Source: JBBSEX01 sp038239345
GTDB taxonomy: Bacteria > Acidobacteriota > Terriglobia > Bryobacterales > Bryobacteraceae
Assembly (NCBI GenBank): GCA_038239345.1
Contig: JBBSEX010000004.1
Span: 186,001 to 250,000, forward strand
DNA length: 64,000 nucleotides
Direction of reading: 5' to 3'
Both the position numbers and the translations under genes were made by a program. Shown here one piece after another: positions 24,029 through 32,797 of the stretch; positions within the stretch are counted from its first letter, which is position 1, and the number at the start of each line of letters is the position of its first letter. The notes under the pieces are model-generated. The model saw only the letters and a program-made list of their open reading frames with translations. It was not told the DNA's origin and ran no database searches.

Positions 24029-25711
24029 CTAAACAGTTTGTAATCCAAGTTCGATCAACTGTTCGGCATGCCGCAAAGCCTCTGGCGTCACTCGATGTCC
24101 AGAAAGCATGCGAGCGATTTCACGGGGCCTGGCTTCACGCGCCAGTTCCTCGATACTAGCCACCGTGCGCCCCTTCGACTCGTGTTTTTCTACCGTGTAA
24201 TGATGGTCGGCGAATCCGGCGATTTGCGCCAGGTGCGTTACGCACAACACCTGGTTCGATGCGGCAAGCTTCTTCAAACGGCGTGCCACTGCCTCCGCGG
24301 CGCTTCCTCCTACGCCGGCATCCACTTCATCGAAGACCAGCGCCCGGGCATAGACTTGGGACTTCGCGCCGGGCTTAGCGCACGTGCGCAGAGCCAGAGC
24401 CACTCGCGACAATTCGCCGCCCGACGCCACTTTTTCGAGCGGCTTGGGTTCTTCACCGACGTTCGCCGATAGTAGGAATTGCACGGCGTCGGCTCCCGCC
24501 AAGGACCACGGAGCCGGCTCAATCTGTACCCGAAAAACCGATCGTTCCATAGCTAGCGCCGCCAGTTCGGCTTCCACTCGCTTGGTTAACTGCCGCGCCG
24601 CTTCCTTACGCTTCCCCGTAAGATTCGCCGCAGCAGCGCGATACTCCATGGCCAACGCCGCTTGTTCTTTTTCCAGGGCGGCTTTTCGTTCCCCGGCATT
24701 TTCAACCGACGACAACTGCAGCGATACTTCGTCCAGAAACTCTAGGATCTTAGCCACCGTCCCACCGTATTTGCGTTTCAACTTGTCAATCGTAGCCAAG
24801 CGGTTTTCGATATCTTCCAAGCGCGCGGGATTGGCCTCCAGATCGTCGACATAATCGCGCAGCGTCCGCGAAACCTCGTCGATGGCCACCTCTGCTGTCT
24901 TCAGCGATACGACCGAATCGCTGAACGTCTCGTCGATGCGGCATACTTCTTCCAAACGCCGCAAGGCGATGCGCAATCGGGATGAGACGCTCTCCGGAGA
25001 ATCGAAGAGCGCCGTGAATGCTCCAGTTGCACTTTCTTGAAGCCGGGCGACATTGCGCAGCACCCGGCGCTCGTTTTCCAGCTCCGCATCTTCTTCCGGC
25101 TTCAGACCGGCGGCGTCGATTTCCTTGCGCTGGAAAGACCACAGATCCACCAGGCGCAGTTTTTCCTGATCGTTCCGCCCGAGCTCTTCCAACTCCGCCG
25201 AGCATCGACGCCAGCGTGTGAAGATCGCGGCAACTTCCGACAGTGCTGTGGCATCGGCAGCGAAGGCGTCCAGCATCTCGCGCTGAGCGTCCAGTGAAAA
25301 CAGCTGCTGCTGATCGTGCTGCCCGTGAATATCGCCCAGATGCGGCGCCAGCTCCCGCAACAGCGCCGCGGTTACAAGCTTGCTTTGCATAAAGGCCCGG
25401 GACTTGCCGGAGGCCAGGATCTCCCGCTCAATGACCAACTCCCCCTGTTCCACCTCAACGCCAGCGGCATCCAGCATCTCGCGCCCGGCCTTGCTATCGG
25501 GTGCTTCAAAGATTCCCGAAATGCGCGCCTGCTTCGCGTCGGAACGCACCAATTCCGCCGCCGACCGGCCGCCGAACAGCAGTCCCAGTGCATCCACCAC
25601 GATCGACTTTCCGCTACCCGTTTCGCCGGTCAATACATTCAAGCCGCGATGGAATCGGACTCGAACTCGTTCGATCACGGCATAGTTCTCGACCACGAGT
25701 TCCACCAGCAT
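24029..25711 (-). CDS. recN: DNA repair protein RecN
   Basis: 560 aa, an SMC-like ATPase of double-strand-break repair. The ATG at 25711 is chosen because it starts LVELVVENYAVIERV followed by Walker A TGETGSGKS; 12 upstream in-frame codons look non-coding. A long central region (about 160-360) is charged and coiled-coil-like (LEELGRNDQEKLRLV, VARLQESATGAFTALF). The C-terminal head carries the signature SGGELSR and Walker B ARALVFDEVDAGVGG. It acts in the cytoplasm on broken DNA, usually in the SOS response, though no LexA box was identified here. Divergent from tolQ, 215 bp away. Confidence 0.95.
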   Translation of the reverse strand: MLVELVVENYAVIERVRVRFHRGLNVLTGETGSGKSIVVDALGLLFGGRSAAELVRSDAKQARISGIFEAPDSKAGREMLDAAGVEVEQGELVIEREILASGKSRAFMQSKLVTAALLRELAPHLGDIHGQHDQQQLFSLDAQREMLDAFAADATALSEVAAIFTRWRRCSAELEELGRNDQEKLRLVDLWSFQRKEIDAAGLKPEEDAELENERRVLRNVARLQESATGAFTALFDSPESVSSRLRIALRRLEEVCRIDETFSDSVVSLKTAEVAIDEVSRTLRDYVDDLEANPARLEDIENRLATIDKLKRKYGGTVAKILEFLDEVSLQLSSVENAGERKAALEKEQAALAMEYRAAAANLTGKRKEAARQLTKRVEAELAALAMERSVFRVQIEPAPWSLAGADAVQFLLSANVGEEPKPLEKVASGGELSRVALALRTCAKPGAKSQVYARALVFDEVDAGVGGSAAEAVARRLKKLAASNQVLCVTHLAQIAGFADHHYTVEKHESKGRTVASIEELAREARPREIARMLSGHRVTPEALRHAEQLIELGLQTV

Positions 25712-25914
25712 GTCTCCTGGTGTAGCATGCGCTCCATAGAACGTCAAAACATTCCTGCTATCTTTAACGGAAGACTGCGATTGCCCAAAACTATTTCGGT
25801 TGCGGCAGCGTCAACATGAAAACAGGCTATGGGCAGTCTGTTTTATGCAAGCGACATCATTCCAGCGCGTTATCTTCGGATAGGCGCAGCCTTTGTTTAC
25901 AATGAGAGTGCGGG

Positions 25915-25921
25915 AAAGGAG
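25915..25921 (+). promoter_or_regulatory. Ribosome binding site for the TTG start of tolQ
   Basis: AAAGGAG followed by 5 nt and TTG at 25927. This strong site is the reason to accept the TTG start. The next ATG in frame is at residue 30 and would remove the first membrane helix region. Confidence 0.75.
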
Positions 25922-25926
25922 CAGGG

Positions 25927-26613
25927 TTGACACTGCCTCATCTGGTAGGACCGTTACTAGACGTAAGTATTTGGGACTTGGTACAAAGCGCGGGATTGAT
26001 TCCAAGAATCATCATGGCGCTGCTTCTGATTTTTTCAATTCTTTCCTGGACCGTCATCTTTTCCAAGTGGGGTACTTTCCGCAAGGCACAGTCTTCGAAC
26101 CGGCAATTTTTGCGGGCCTTTCGCAAGGCAGCGGGGCCTGAGGCCGTCGCGTTAGCCAGTGAGCAATTTCGTGCGTCACCGCTCGTCACGGTCTTCGATT
26201 TTGGCTATGGCGAGGTTGACCGGCAGATGAAATCGCGCGGGTCGATTGCCAATAAAATCGCCGTGGAACGTAGCCTGCAGTTGGGTATCAGCGAAGAACT
26301 TGCCAAGCTGGAAAGCAATATGAACTGGCTGGCGACAACCGCTACGGTAACGCCTTTCATTGGGTTGCTAGGAACAGTGTGGGGCATCATTGATGCGTTT
26401 CAATCGCTGGGGATGGCCGGTAGCGCGAGCTTGCGCGCCGTGGCTCCGGGCATCGCCGACGCATTGGTGGCGACGGCCCTCGGTCTGGCGGCGGCAATTC
26501 CAGCGGCGGTGTTTTACAACTACTTCGGCCATACGATCAAGGAACTGGGAGCGCGCATGGAAGACTTTTCCCTGGAATTTTTGAATCTTGCCGAAAGGCA
26601 CTTCGAGGATTAA
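25927..26613 (+). CDS. tolQ: TolQ (MotA/TolQ/ExbB proton channel family)
   Basis: 228 aa from a TTG with a good ribosome site. There are three membrane helices: about 27-48 (IIMALLLIFSILSWTVIF), about 135-158 (NWLATTATVTPFIGLLGTVWGII) and about 175-200 (GIADALVATALGLAAAIPAAVFY). The last two carry the family-typical TPFIGLLGTVWGI and LVATALGLAAAIPA stretches that line the proton path. With TolR it energises TolA from the proton motive force for outer-membrane constriction at division. First gene of the tolQRAB-pal-pal2-cpoB operon. Confidence 0.94.
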   Translation: MTLPHLVGPLLDVSIWDLVQSAGLIPRIIMALLLIFSILSWTVIFSKWGTFRKAQSSNRQFLRAFRKAAGPEAVALASEQFRASPLVTVFDFGYGEVDRQMKSRGSIANKIAVERSLQLGISEELAKLESNMNWLATTATVTPFIGLLGTVWGIIDAFQSLGMAGSASLRAVAPGIADALVATALGLAAAIPAAVFYNYFGHTIKELGARMEDFSLEFLNLAERHFED

Positions 26614-26626
26614 GGCATAACCTGTT

Positions 26627-27076
26627 ATGGCGTTTTCCAGCGGCAGTGGCGGAGTGGGGCGAGGTCGCGGACGCTTCCGCAATCAGGGAACGTTGGCGGA
26701 GATCAACATCGTTCCACTGGTGGACGTGGTGCTGGTGCTGCTGATTATTTTCATGCTCACCGCGCACGTGATGGAATACGGCTTGGAAGTGGATGTTCCG
26801 AAGACCAAGCAAGGGAAAGAATCGGCCGAGATTCTGCCGGTTCTGACCATCGATAAAGACGGCAACATGAATCTGAATGACAAGCCGATCAACATCAACG
26901 ATATCGCCAGCCAGGTGCGCACGAAATTCAGCAAGTCAAAGGCAGTGTACGTCAGAGCCGATAAGGCGACTATTTGGGAACCGATCGCCCAGGTGATCAG
27001 CACTTTGGGCGCGGCCAAGATCGATGTGCGCGTCGTGACGCAACCGGAAGATACAGGAACTCAGAAACGGCCCTAG
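26627..27076 (+). CDS. tolR: TolR (ExbD/TolR family)
   Basis: 149 aa with one membrane helix at about 30-50 (LVDVVLVLLIIFMLTA). The preceding INIVPLVDVVLVLLI contains the conserved functional Asp of ExbD/TolR. The periplasmic domain holds VLTIDKDGNMNLNDKPI and a closing VYVRADKATIW strand pattern typical of the family. A glycine/serine-rich N-terminus (SSGSGGVGRGRG) is cytoplasmic. It starts 13 nt after tolQ and ends 2 nt before tolA, so the three are translated together. Confidence 0.94.
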   Translation: MAFSSGSGGVGRGRGRFRNQGTLAEINIVPLVDVVLVLLIIFMLTAHVMEYGLEVDVPKTKQGKESAEILPVLTIDKDGNMNLNDKPININDIASQVRTKFSKSKAVYVRADKATIWEPIAQVISTLGAAKIDVRVVTQPEDTGTQKRP

Positions 27077-27078
27077 CG

Positions 27079-27870
27079 ATGACAGGCCATAGCGATGTTC
27101 TGGACCAGCCCGAATCTCTGAAACGATCCGTCGTTGGATCGGTCGCATTCCATGTGCTACTGTTTGGTTCCTTTGCCGCTTACGCCATCTATACGAAAAG
27201 TTCAAACCAGCCGTTTGGGAATCCCGACGCCTCCAGCGGATCTGTGGGAGTGACGGCGGTAACGTCATTGCCGTTGGCCCGCAGCACCGCGCATAAGAAT
27301 CCGGTTGCCAATGACACGAAGTCAGATATTCCGGAAGAGAAGCCGAAGCCGGTGGAGAAGAAGCGCGAAATCCTGCCCGATCCGGATGCCATCGTTATCA
27401 GCCGCGATAAAAAGAAGAAGCGCAAGCCGGAGTTGGAGGCGAGCAATCGTAAATTCTTTCCGAAGGAAGACGATTTGCGCCCCAGGCTGCATTCCAATGT
27501 TCCCCAAGCCGCCAGTTCCAAATTGTACGAAGACCCGGCGGGATCAAACGGCGTCGGCACCGGCCCTGCCAGTTCCCTTGGCGTGCGCTTTGGGGCGTAC
27601 GAAAAACTGATCCGCGACCGGGTGGGAGAAAAGTGGCGCACACAGGATGTCGACGCCCGCCTGAACACCGCTCCCCCCGTGGATGTCACCTTCGATATTC
27701 AACGCGATGGAAACGTTCGCAATATCAAAGTCATCCAGTCCAGTGGAAACAGCGCGCTGGATTTTTCGGCTATCCGGGCGGTAACGGAAGCATCCCCTTT
27801 GCCTCCACTGCCGCCGGGATTCGATAGAAGTTCCGCTACAGTAGAGTTCTTGTTCCGATTAAAGCGATGA
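27079..27870 (+). CDS. tolA: TolA/TonB-like energy transducer
   Basis: 263 aa. The ATG at 27079 is chosen because it lies 2 nt after the tolR stop; the longer in-frame reading starts within tolR. A cytoplasmic N-terminus is followed by one helix (VAFHVLLFGSFAAYAIYT). A Lys/Glu/Pro-rich periplasmic linker follows at about 75-140 (EEKPKPVEKKREILPDP). The C-terminal TonB-like domain covers about 170-263 (YEKLIRDRVGEKW, VTFDIQRDGNVRNIKVIQSSG, LPPLPPGF). It spans the periplasm to reach TolB and Pal. Shorter than E. coli TolA (421 aa), because the helical linker is brief. Its stop overlaps tolB by 4 bp. Confidence 0.88.
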   Translation: MTGHSDVLDQPESLKRSVVGSVAFHVLLFGSFAAYAIYTKSSNQPFGNPDASSGSVGVTAVTSLPLARSTAHKNPVANDTKSDIPEEKPKPVEKKREILPDPDAIVISRDKKKKRKPELEASNRKFFPKEDDLRPRLHSNVPQAASSKLYEDPAGSNGVGTGPASSLGVRFGAYEKLIRDRVGEKWRTQDVDARLNTAPPVDVTFDIQRDGNVRNIKVIQSSGNSALDFSAIRAVTEASPLPPLPPGFDRSSATVEFLFRLKR

Positions 27871-29240
27871 AAAAATTACTGCTCGTCTTATCTCTAAGTG
27901 GATCCGCGCTGTTGATGGCGCAGTCCCGTGACATGCTTATCGAGTTGATGGGTGGCAACAAAAAGCCAATCATCGCCGTCCCCGATTTCCGCGGTTCAGG
28001 GGACGCCCAGAAGTTCATGGGCACCTTCAACCAAACTCTATTCAGTGAACTGCAAGGCTCCGGCCGCTTCGATATGTCCCCGAAAAGCATTTATCCGCTC
28101 CAGGTGCCACAGCAGCCCTCGGAACTGAAGCCGCCATCCACGCCCACCGCGGGCCGCCGCACTCCCGCCAGCAACGGGCCATGGCTCACAGATTGGTCGG
28201 GCGCGCCAGTGAATGCGAATTACCTCGCCTTTGGCTATGCGGGCACTCAGAACAATCAGTTTGTGCTTTATGGATGGCTGTTCAACGTCACCCAGCCCGA
28301 TATAACTTCCGCGCAACTGATCGGCAAGATTTACTTCGGACCCATGGATGAGAACGGGGCTAAGAAAGTGGCCCGCGATTTCGCCGCCGACATTCTCCAG
28401 CAGTTCGGCGCCAAGAGTCTGGCCGGCTCCAAGGTATTCTTTGTCTCAGACCGCACGGGCAACAAGGAAATCTGGTCGATGGATTATGACGGCGGCAATC
28501 AGAAGCCGGTAACCAGCTATCACTCTATTTCCACCATGCCCGCCGTCTCGCCAGATGGGCAGAAGGTCGCCTTTACCAGCTATCTGAAAGGCACACCCGG
28601 TATCGTCGTACACTCCACCGAGACGGGACGCCGCGTGCCGTTTTACAACCAGGTAGCCAGCCTGAATGCCACTCCCGAATTTACCCCGGACGGAAAAAAT
28701 CTGTTGTTTTCGTCCACTGCGGCGGGGGGCTACGCGCAGCTATACGAGACCAATGTCGATGGCAGCAATCTGCGGCGCCTATCTTCAGTGCGGGCAATCG
28801 ACATTGAACCCAAGGTGAATCCCAAGACCGGCCAGGATATCGTTTTCGTATCTGGTCGCGGAGGACTGCCACAACTATATAAAATGAATTCTGATGGCGC
28901 CGATATCGTGCGCCTGACGAACGGAGAAGGGGAAGCGGTGAACCCATCCTGGCATCCCGAAGGAAAATTTATTGCGTTTGCCTGGACCCGGGGGTTCGAA
29001 CCGGGTAACTACAATATCTTTATTATGGATGTCTCAACCAGAGAAATTGTGCAGCTCACGCACGGCGCCGGGCGGCACGAAAATCCTTATTGGGCTCCAG
29101 ACGGGCTTCATATCGTTTACTCTTCAAAGATCGGACGGACGACGCATATTTACACCATGCTCGCGGATGGATCGCAGATACAACAACTCACTACACAGGG
29201 CAACAATATGCAACCTGTGTGGGCAAAAGGTACGAATTAG
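27867..29240 (+). CDS. tolB: Tol-Pal system beta-propeller protein TolB
   Basis: 457 aa with a signal peptide (MKKLLLVLSLSGSALLMA-Q). The N-terminal domain covers about 20-185 (IAVPDFRGSGDAQ, FGYAGTQNNQFVLYGWLFN). A six-bladed propeller follows at about 190-455 with repeated WD40-like PD40 strands: KVFFVSDRTGNKEIWSMDYDG, SPDGQKVAFTS, TPDGKNLLFSS and APDGLHIVYSS. TolB shuttles in the periplasm between TolA and Pal. The ATG overlaps the tolA stop as ATGA, implying translational coupling. The following gene is pal, as in most tol operons. Confidence 0.95.
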   Translation: MKKLLLVLSLSGSALLMAQSRDMLIELMGGNKKPIIAVPDFRGSGDAQKFMGTFNQTLFSELQGSGRFDMSPKSIYPLQVPQQPSELKPPSTPTAGRRTPASNGPWLTDWSGAPVNANYLAFGYAGTQNNQFVLYGWLFNVTQPDITSAQLIGKIYFGPMDENGAKKVARDFAADILQQFGAKSLAGSKVFFVSDRTGNKEIWSMDYDGGNQKPVTSYHSISTMPAVSPDGQKVAFTSYLKGTPGIVVHSTETGRRVPFYNQVASLNATPEFTPDGKNLLFSSTAAGGYAQLYETNVDGSNLRRLSSVRAIDIEPKVNPKTGQDIVFVSGRGGLPQLYKMNSDGADIVRLTNGEGEAVNPSWHPEGKFIAFAWTRGFEPGNYNIFIMDVSTREIVQLTHGAGRHENPYWAPDGLHIVYSSKIGRTTHIYTMLADGSQIQQLTTQGNNMQPVWAKGTN

Positions 29241-29248
29241 ATGTCTTC

Positions 29249-29254
29249 AGGAGG
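29249..29254 (+). promoter_or_regulatory. Ribosome binding site that sets the pal start
   Basis: A perfect AGGAGG lies 10 nt before the ATG at 29265. An in-frame ATG at 29241 precedes this site and would add eight residues in front of the lipoprotein signal, so the later ATG is preferred. Confidence 0.75.
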
Positions 29255-29264
29255 CATTTTCAGG

Positions 29265-30077
29265 ATGAGCACCCAACGATTTCCTTCGTTTGGAATTTCG
29301 ATTTCAAAGAATACTAGCGTCGTTCTCTTAGCGCTTTGTCTATTCACGTTTGCGACCGGCTGTAAGAAACCAGTGAAGCCGCCACCGCCGCCACCATCAC
29401 CCCCCACTAGTGTGAAACCACCGACCCCCAGCGCTCCAGTGATCAGCAGCTTTACCGCCGAGCCTACCAGCATTGAGCGCGGCCAATCCGCCACTCTCCG
29501 CTGGTCGATTTCCGGGGCAACCGATATGACGGTGGATCAGGGGCTGGGTGCCGTGCAATCGAGCGGCAGCCGTTCCGTATATCCCAGCAGCACCACCACC
29601 TACACCTTGACCGCAAATGGCCCGGGTGGCAGCGATACCAAAACCGTGACGATCGAAGTACGCGTGGCCCAAGCACCCCCGCCACCACCGACGCCACCAA
29701 CTTCCCGCCGCTCCGGTAGCGACATTTTAGGATCGGAAGCGCAGGACGCTTACTTCGATTACGACAAGAGCGACGTTCGCGGCGATGCGACCGGTGCTCT
29801 CCAGAAGGACGCGGATGTATTGAAGCGCATCTTCACCGACGACCCGAGCTTTAAGGTGGTTATAGAAGGACATTGCGACGAACGCGGCTCAGCCGAGTAC
29901 AACCTCGGTTTGGGCGATCGCCGCGCGACGGCAGCCAAGGAATTCTTGGTTCAACAGGGTGTTGCCGCCGATAAACTGCAGATCATCAGCTACGGCAAGG
30001 ATAAGCCGCAGTGCACGGATGCCGCCGAGGGTTGCTACCAGAAGAACCGCCGGGCCCATCTATCGCCCGCTCAGTAA
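29265..30077 (+). CDS. pal: Pal peptidoglycan-associated lipoprotein, first copy, with an Ig-like insert
   Basis: 270 aa. The lipoprotein signal ends in a lipobox-like FATGC-KK. A proline-rich linker is followed by an Ig-like beta domain (about 55-130: SFTAEPTSIERGQSATLRWS, VQSSGSRSVYPSSTTTYTL), a pattern frequent in acidobacterial Pal proteins. The OmpA/Pal peptidoglycan-binding domain at about 155-270 reads EGHCDERGSAEYNLGLGDRRA, and the C-terminus CTDAAEGCYQKNRRAHL carries a Cys pair. It anchors the outer membrane to peptidoglycan and binds TolB. A close paralogue follows 53 bp downstream. Confidence 0.92.
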   Translation: MSTQRFPSFGISISKNTSVVLLALCLFTFATGCKKPVKPPPPPPSPPTSVKPPTPSAPVISSFTAEPTSIERGQSATLRWSISGATDMTVDQGLGAVQSSGSRSVYPSSTTTYTLTANGPGGSDTKTVTIEVRVAQAPPPPPTPPTSRRSGSDILGSEAQDAYFDYDKSDVRGDATGALQKDADVLKRIFTDDPSFKVVIEGHCDERGSAEYNLGLGDRRATAAKEFLVQQGVAADKLQIISYGKDKPQCTDAAEGCYQKNRRAHLSPAQ

Positions 30078-30130
30078 TACGCAGCCGCAGTATGACGGGG
30101 GCAGGTTTTCGGACTTGCCCTCTCAAAATT

Positions 30131-30973
30131 ATGAAGAAGACTTTGTACAGCTTGCGCTCGATGAACGTACCCTTCCGGCGGGCCGTCCTGCCGTTGTTTT
30201 TACTCCTCACGATAGTGAGTTGCGGCGGAAAGCGCGTTCCCGTTGGCGGAGGGAACACCGGAGCTATCCGGCCGCCAATCCCCGACAATTCCGGCCAGAA
30301 TACGAAGCCGGTGGTGGTCAGCTTCACGGCCGAGCCCAGCGCCATTGAGCCGGGACAGAGCGCTACCCTGCGTTGGTCCGCCACCGGCGCAACCGATATG
30401 AATATCGATCCCGACATTGGAGCCGTGCAATCGAGCGGCAGCCGCGCGGTGTCTCCGGTAAGCACTACTACGTATCAGCTTTCGGTCAGCGGCCCTGGGG
30501 GCGCGGAATCGAAAGTTGCCACCGTGCAAGTGCGCCGTATGGATCCGCCTCCCGGCGACGGTCGCGACGGCAATGGAAAAGGGAACGGCATGGGCAACGA
30601 CAATCGCCCGGCGATTACCCGCCTGACACAGGATTCGCAGGATGCGTTCTTTAATTACGACAGTAACGAATTGCGACCCGATGCGCGTGAGGCACTGACA
30701 AAAGACGGGGCATTGCTGAAGAGTATTTTTGGATCTACACCCGATTTTCATGTGCTGGTGGAAGGACATTGCGATGAGCGCGGGTCAGCTGAATATAATC
30801 TCGGCTTAGGCGATCGGCGAGCCACCGCCGCCAAGGAATTTCTCATGCAATTGGGCATCTCCGCCGATAAAATGCAGATCGTCAGCTACGGTAAGGACAA
30901 GCCGCAATGTACCGATGCGAATGAAGGTTGTTACCAGAAGAATCGCCGCGCGCATCTCGCGCCGGTGCAGTAA
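30131..30973 (+). CDS. Pal-like lipoprotein, tandem second copy
   Basis: 280 aa from the ATG at 30131; upstream in-frame codons overlap the first pal gene and lack a signal. The lipobox is LLTIVSC-GG. The domain order is the same as in the first copy: Ig-like domain (SFTAEPSAIEPGQSATLRWS), a Gly/Asp/Asn linker (GDGRDGNGKGNGMGNDN) not seen in copy one, and an OmpA/Pal domain (EGHCDERGSAEYNLGLGDRRA) with the same CTDA-EGCYQKNRRAH end. The two OmpA domains are nearly identical while the linkers differ, so this is a tandem duplication under selection rather than a fresh repeat. Confidence 0.9.
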   Translation: MKKTLYSLRSMNVPFRRAVLPLFLLLTIVSCGGKRVPVGGGNTGAIRPPIPDNSGQNTKPVVVSFTAEPSAIEPGQSATLRWSATGATDMNIDPDIGAVQSSGSRAVSPVSTTTYQLSVSGPGGAESKVATVQVRRMDPPPGDGRDGNGKGNGMGNDNRPAITRLTQDSQDAFFNYDSNELRPDAREALTKDGALLKSIFGSTPDFHVLVEGHCDERGSAEYNLGLGDRRATAAKEFLMQLGISADKMQIVSYGKDKPQCTDANEGCYQKNRRAHLAPVQ

Positions 30974-30987
30974 AAGTGGAGACTAGA

Positions 30988-31899
30988 ATGAAATCTATTA
31001 CGTTGATGTTGATTTTTTCGAGCCTCGCTCCTGTTCTCTGCGTTGCCCAGAAGAAAGAAGCCGTAATCGAAATTCAGCGCGATGTGGCGCAACTGCAAGA
31101 TCAGGTGAAGACCCTGCAAAAAAGCCAGGATGAGAAGCTGACGACGCTAACCACTTTGCTTCAGCAGTCACTGGAAAATACGAACCGGCTGAACGCTCAA
31201 CTGGCCGTCCTGCAGGATCGCCTGGGCGAAAAATTGAGCGGCGATGTGCGAGCGTTGGTGAGCCCCATAGCGGGAGTGGGGACGAAGATAGACCAGATGG
31301 CCGACGACTTCCGCAACCTGCGCGAGAGTGTCGCCGATATTAATACTCGCGTGGGAAAACTGGATCAGAAGGTGACCGACATCCGGACCGCGATGACTAC
31401 GATTCCCGCCGCGCCCACTTCTGGCGGATCGTCGCCGGCAATGCCGCCGCCCAGCTCCGGTGGCCCCCCCGCCGGCGCATCGGCCGAATCGTTATATCAA
31501 AATGGGTATCGCGATCTCAGCAGTGGCAACCTCGACTTGGCTTTATCGGAATTTACAGATTATCTGAAGTACTACACCAAGACCGATCTCGCGCCAAACG
31601 CCCAATATTATATCGGCGATATTTACTACCGGAAAGGTGACTTCGACTCTTCAGTAACGGCCTTTGACGGCGTGCTGGAGCGCTTCCCCGAGAATAATAA
31701 GACGGTCGACGCGCGCTATATGAAGGGGATGAGTTTGTTGAAAAGCGGTCAGCGTACCAAAGCCGCGCAGGAGTTTCGCGAGATTGTGAAACGCTACCCC
31801 AATAATGAGCTTGCCACCAAGGCCCGGGGACAATTGAAGTCGCTTGGCCTGAACGTCAGCAGCACGGCGCCTCCTCCGAAAGGGAGCAGGCGCAGGTAG
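30988..31899 (+). CDS. cpoB: CpoB/YbgF-like Tol-Pal accessory protein
   Basis: 303 aa with a signal peptide (MKSITLMLIFSSLAPVLCVA-Q). A long coiled coil covers about 25-130 (IQRDVAQLQDQVKTLQKSQDEK and heptads onward). A Pro/Gly/Ser linker is followed by three TPR-like repeats at about 165-290 (LYQNGYRDLSSGNLDLALSEF, YYIGDIYYRKGDFDSSVTAF, KGMSLLKSGQRTKAAQEF). In E. coli the homologue coordinates Tol function with peptidoglycan synthesis. Start 30988 follows the pal2 stop by 14 nt. Last gene of the operon. The 73 bp after it are pyrimidine-rich without an obvious terminator hairpin. Confidence 0.9.
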   Translation: MKSITLMLIFSSLAPVLCVAQKKEAVIEIQRDVAQLQDQVKTLQKSQDEKLTTLTTLLQQSLENTNRLNAQLAVLQDRLGEKLSGDVRALVSPIAGVGTKIDQMADDFRNLRESVADINTRVGKLDQKVTDIRTAMTTIPAAPTSGGSSPAMPPPSSGGPPAGASAESLYQNGYRDLSSGNLDLALSEFTDYLKYYTKTDLAPNAQYYIGDIYYRKGDFDSSVTAFDGVLERFPENNKTVDARYMKGMSLLKSGQRTKAAQEFREIVKRYPNNELATKARGQLKSLGLNVSSTAPPPKGSRRR

Positions 31900-31972
31900 C
31901 TTCCCGCCCGTTTAGTTCTTCCCTCCTCTGTTCTTTCCCCTCCCAATATTTTTCTCAGTCCCCTCGGTCATA

Positions 31973-32758
31973 ATGGTTACTGCCTCGCCCGCTGAAAAGC
32001 CCGCGTCGATTAAAACAAATATGGAAACCGGCCGTCCCGCCCCCGCGACTAACGCGGATGTCGCGAAACTAATCGAGCATGCAGTCCTGCAAGCCGATTG
32101 CTCGGAGCAGGACGTCGCGATCGGATGCGAAACCGCTAAACAATACGGGGTCGCGGCGATAATGGTAAGGCCTTGCGACGCCGATCTCGCGGTCCGCTGG
32201 ATGGAGGGAAGCGGCATTCCCGTGGCTAGCGTGGTTAGCTATCCCGACGGCTCGGATACTACCTCGGCGAAGATCTATGCCACGCGCGACCTTCTGCGGC
32301 GGGGTGTGAAAGAAATCGATACCGTCATCAACATCGGGAAGATGATTTCGCGTCAATTCCAATATGTCGAGATGGAGCTGGCGCAGTTGGCCGCCGCATG
32401 CCATGAAAGCGGGGCCATTGTTAAGGTTGCTTTTGAAAATGCATACCTGACACAGGATCTGAAAGTGATCGCCTGTCGCCTTTGCAAGCGAGCCGGGATC
32501 GATTTCGCGCGGACCTCCACCCCCTTTGGACCCAGCGGCTATTCGCTTGAAGATATCGCGCTGATGAAGCGGCTCTTGAAGGATAAAGTAGCTTTGAAAG
32601 CAAGCGGAGGAATTCGTTCCCTTGAGCAAGTGCTGCAGATTTACGAAGCCGGCTGTGCGCGCATCGGTACGGTTAACACGGTGCCCATCCTGGAATGCTG
32701 GAAGGCTAAGCTGGAGGCGGCAAAAGCCAACGAATCCGTCATAAAGGCCGAGGTCTGA
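31973..32758 (+). CDS. DeoC-like aldolase with an altered Schiff-base position
   Basis: 261 aa matching the deoxyribose-phosphate aldolase TIM barrel. EIDTVINIG contains the usual general-acid Asp, VKVAFENAYL is the fourth strand, and ALKASGGIRS contains the second active-site lysine (K209). The Schiff-base lysine normally sits in a K-TSTGF motif 29 residues before that lysine. Here the residue is R180 (FARTSTPFGPSG). Without this lysine the classical aldolase chemistry should fail, so the protein may have another reaction or none. An alternative ATG is at 32021; neither start has a good ribosome site. It precedes aroDE by 39 bp. Confidence 0.8.
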   Translation: MVTASPAEKPASIKTNMETGRPAPATNADVAKLIEHAVLQADCSEQDVAIGCETAKQYGVAAIMVRPCDADLAVRWMEGSGIPVASVVSYPDGSDTTSAKIYATRDLLRRGVKEIDTVINIGKMISRQFQYVEMELAQLAAACHESGAIVKVAFENAYLTQDLKVIACRLCKRAGIDFARTSTPFGPSGYSLEDIALMKRLLKDKVALKASGGIRSLEQVLQIYEAGCARIGTVNTVPILECWKAKLEAAKANESVIKAEV

Positions 32759-32797
32759 TTTGCAAACCGCGCCGTGTTACTCTTTAGAACCCGCGTA

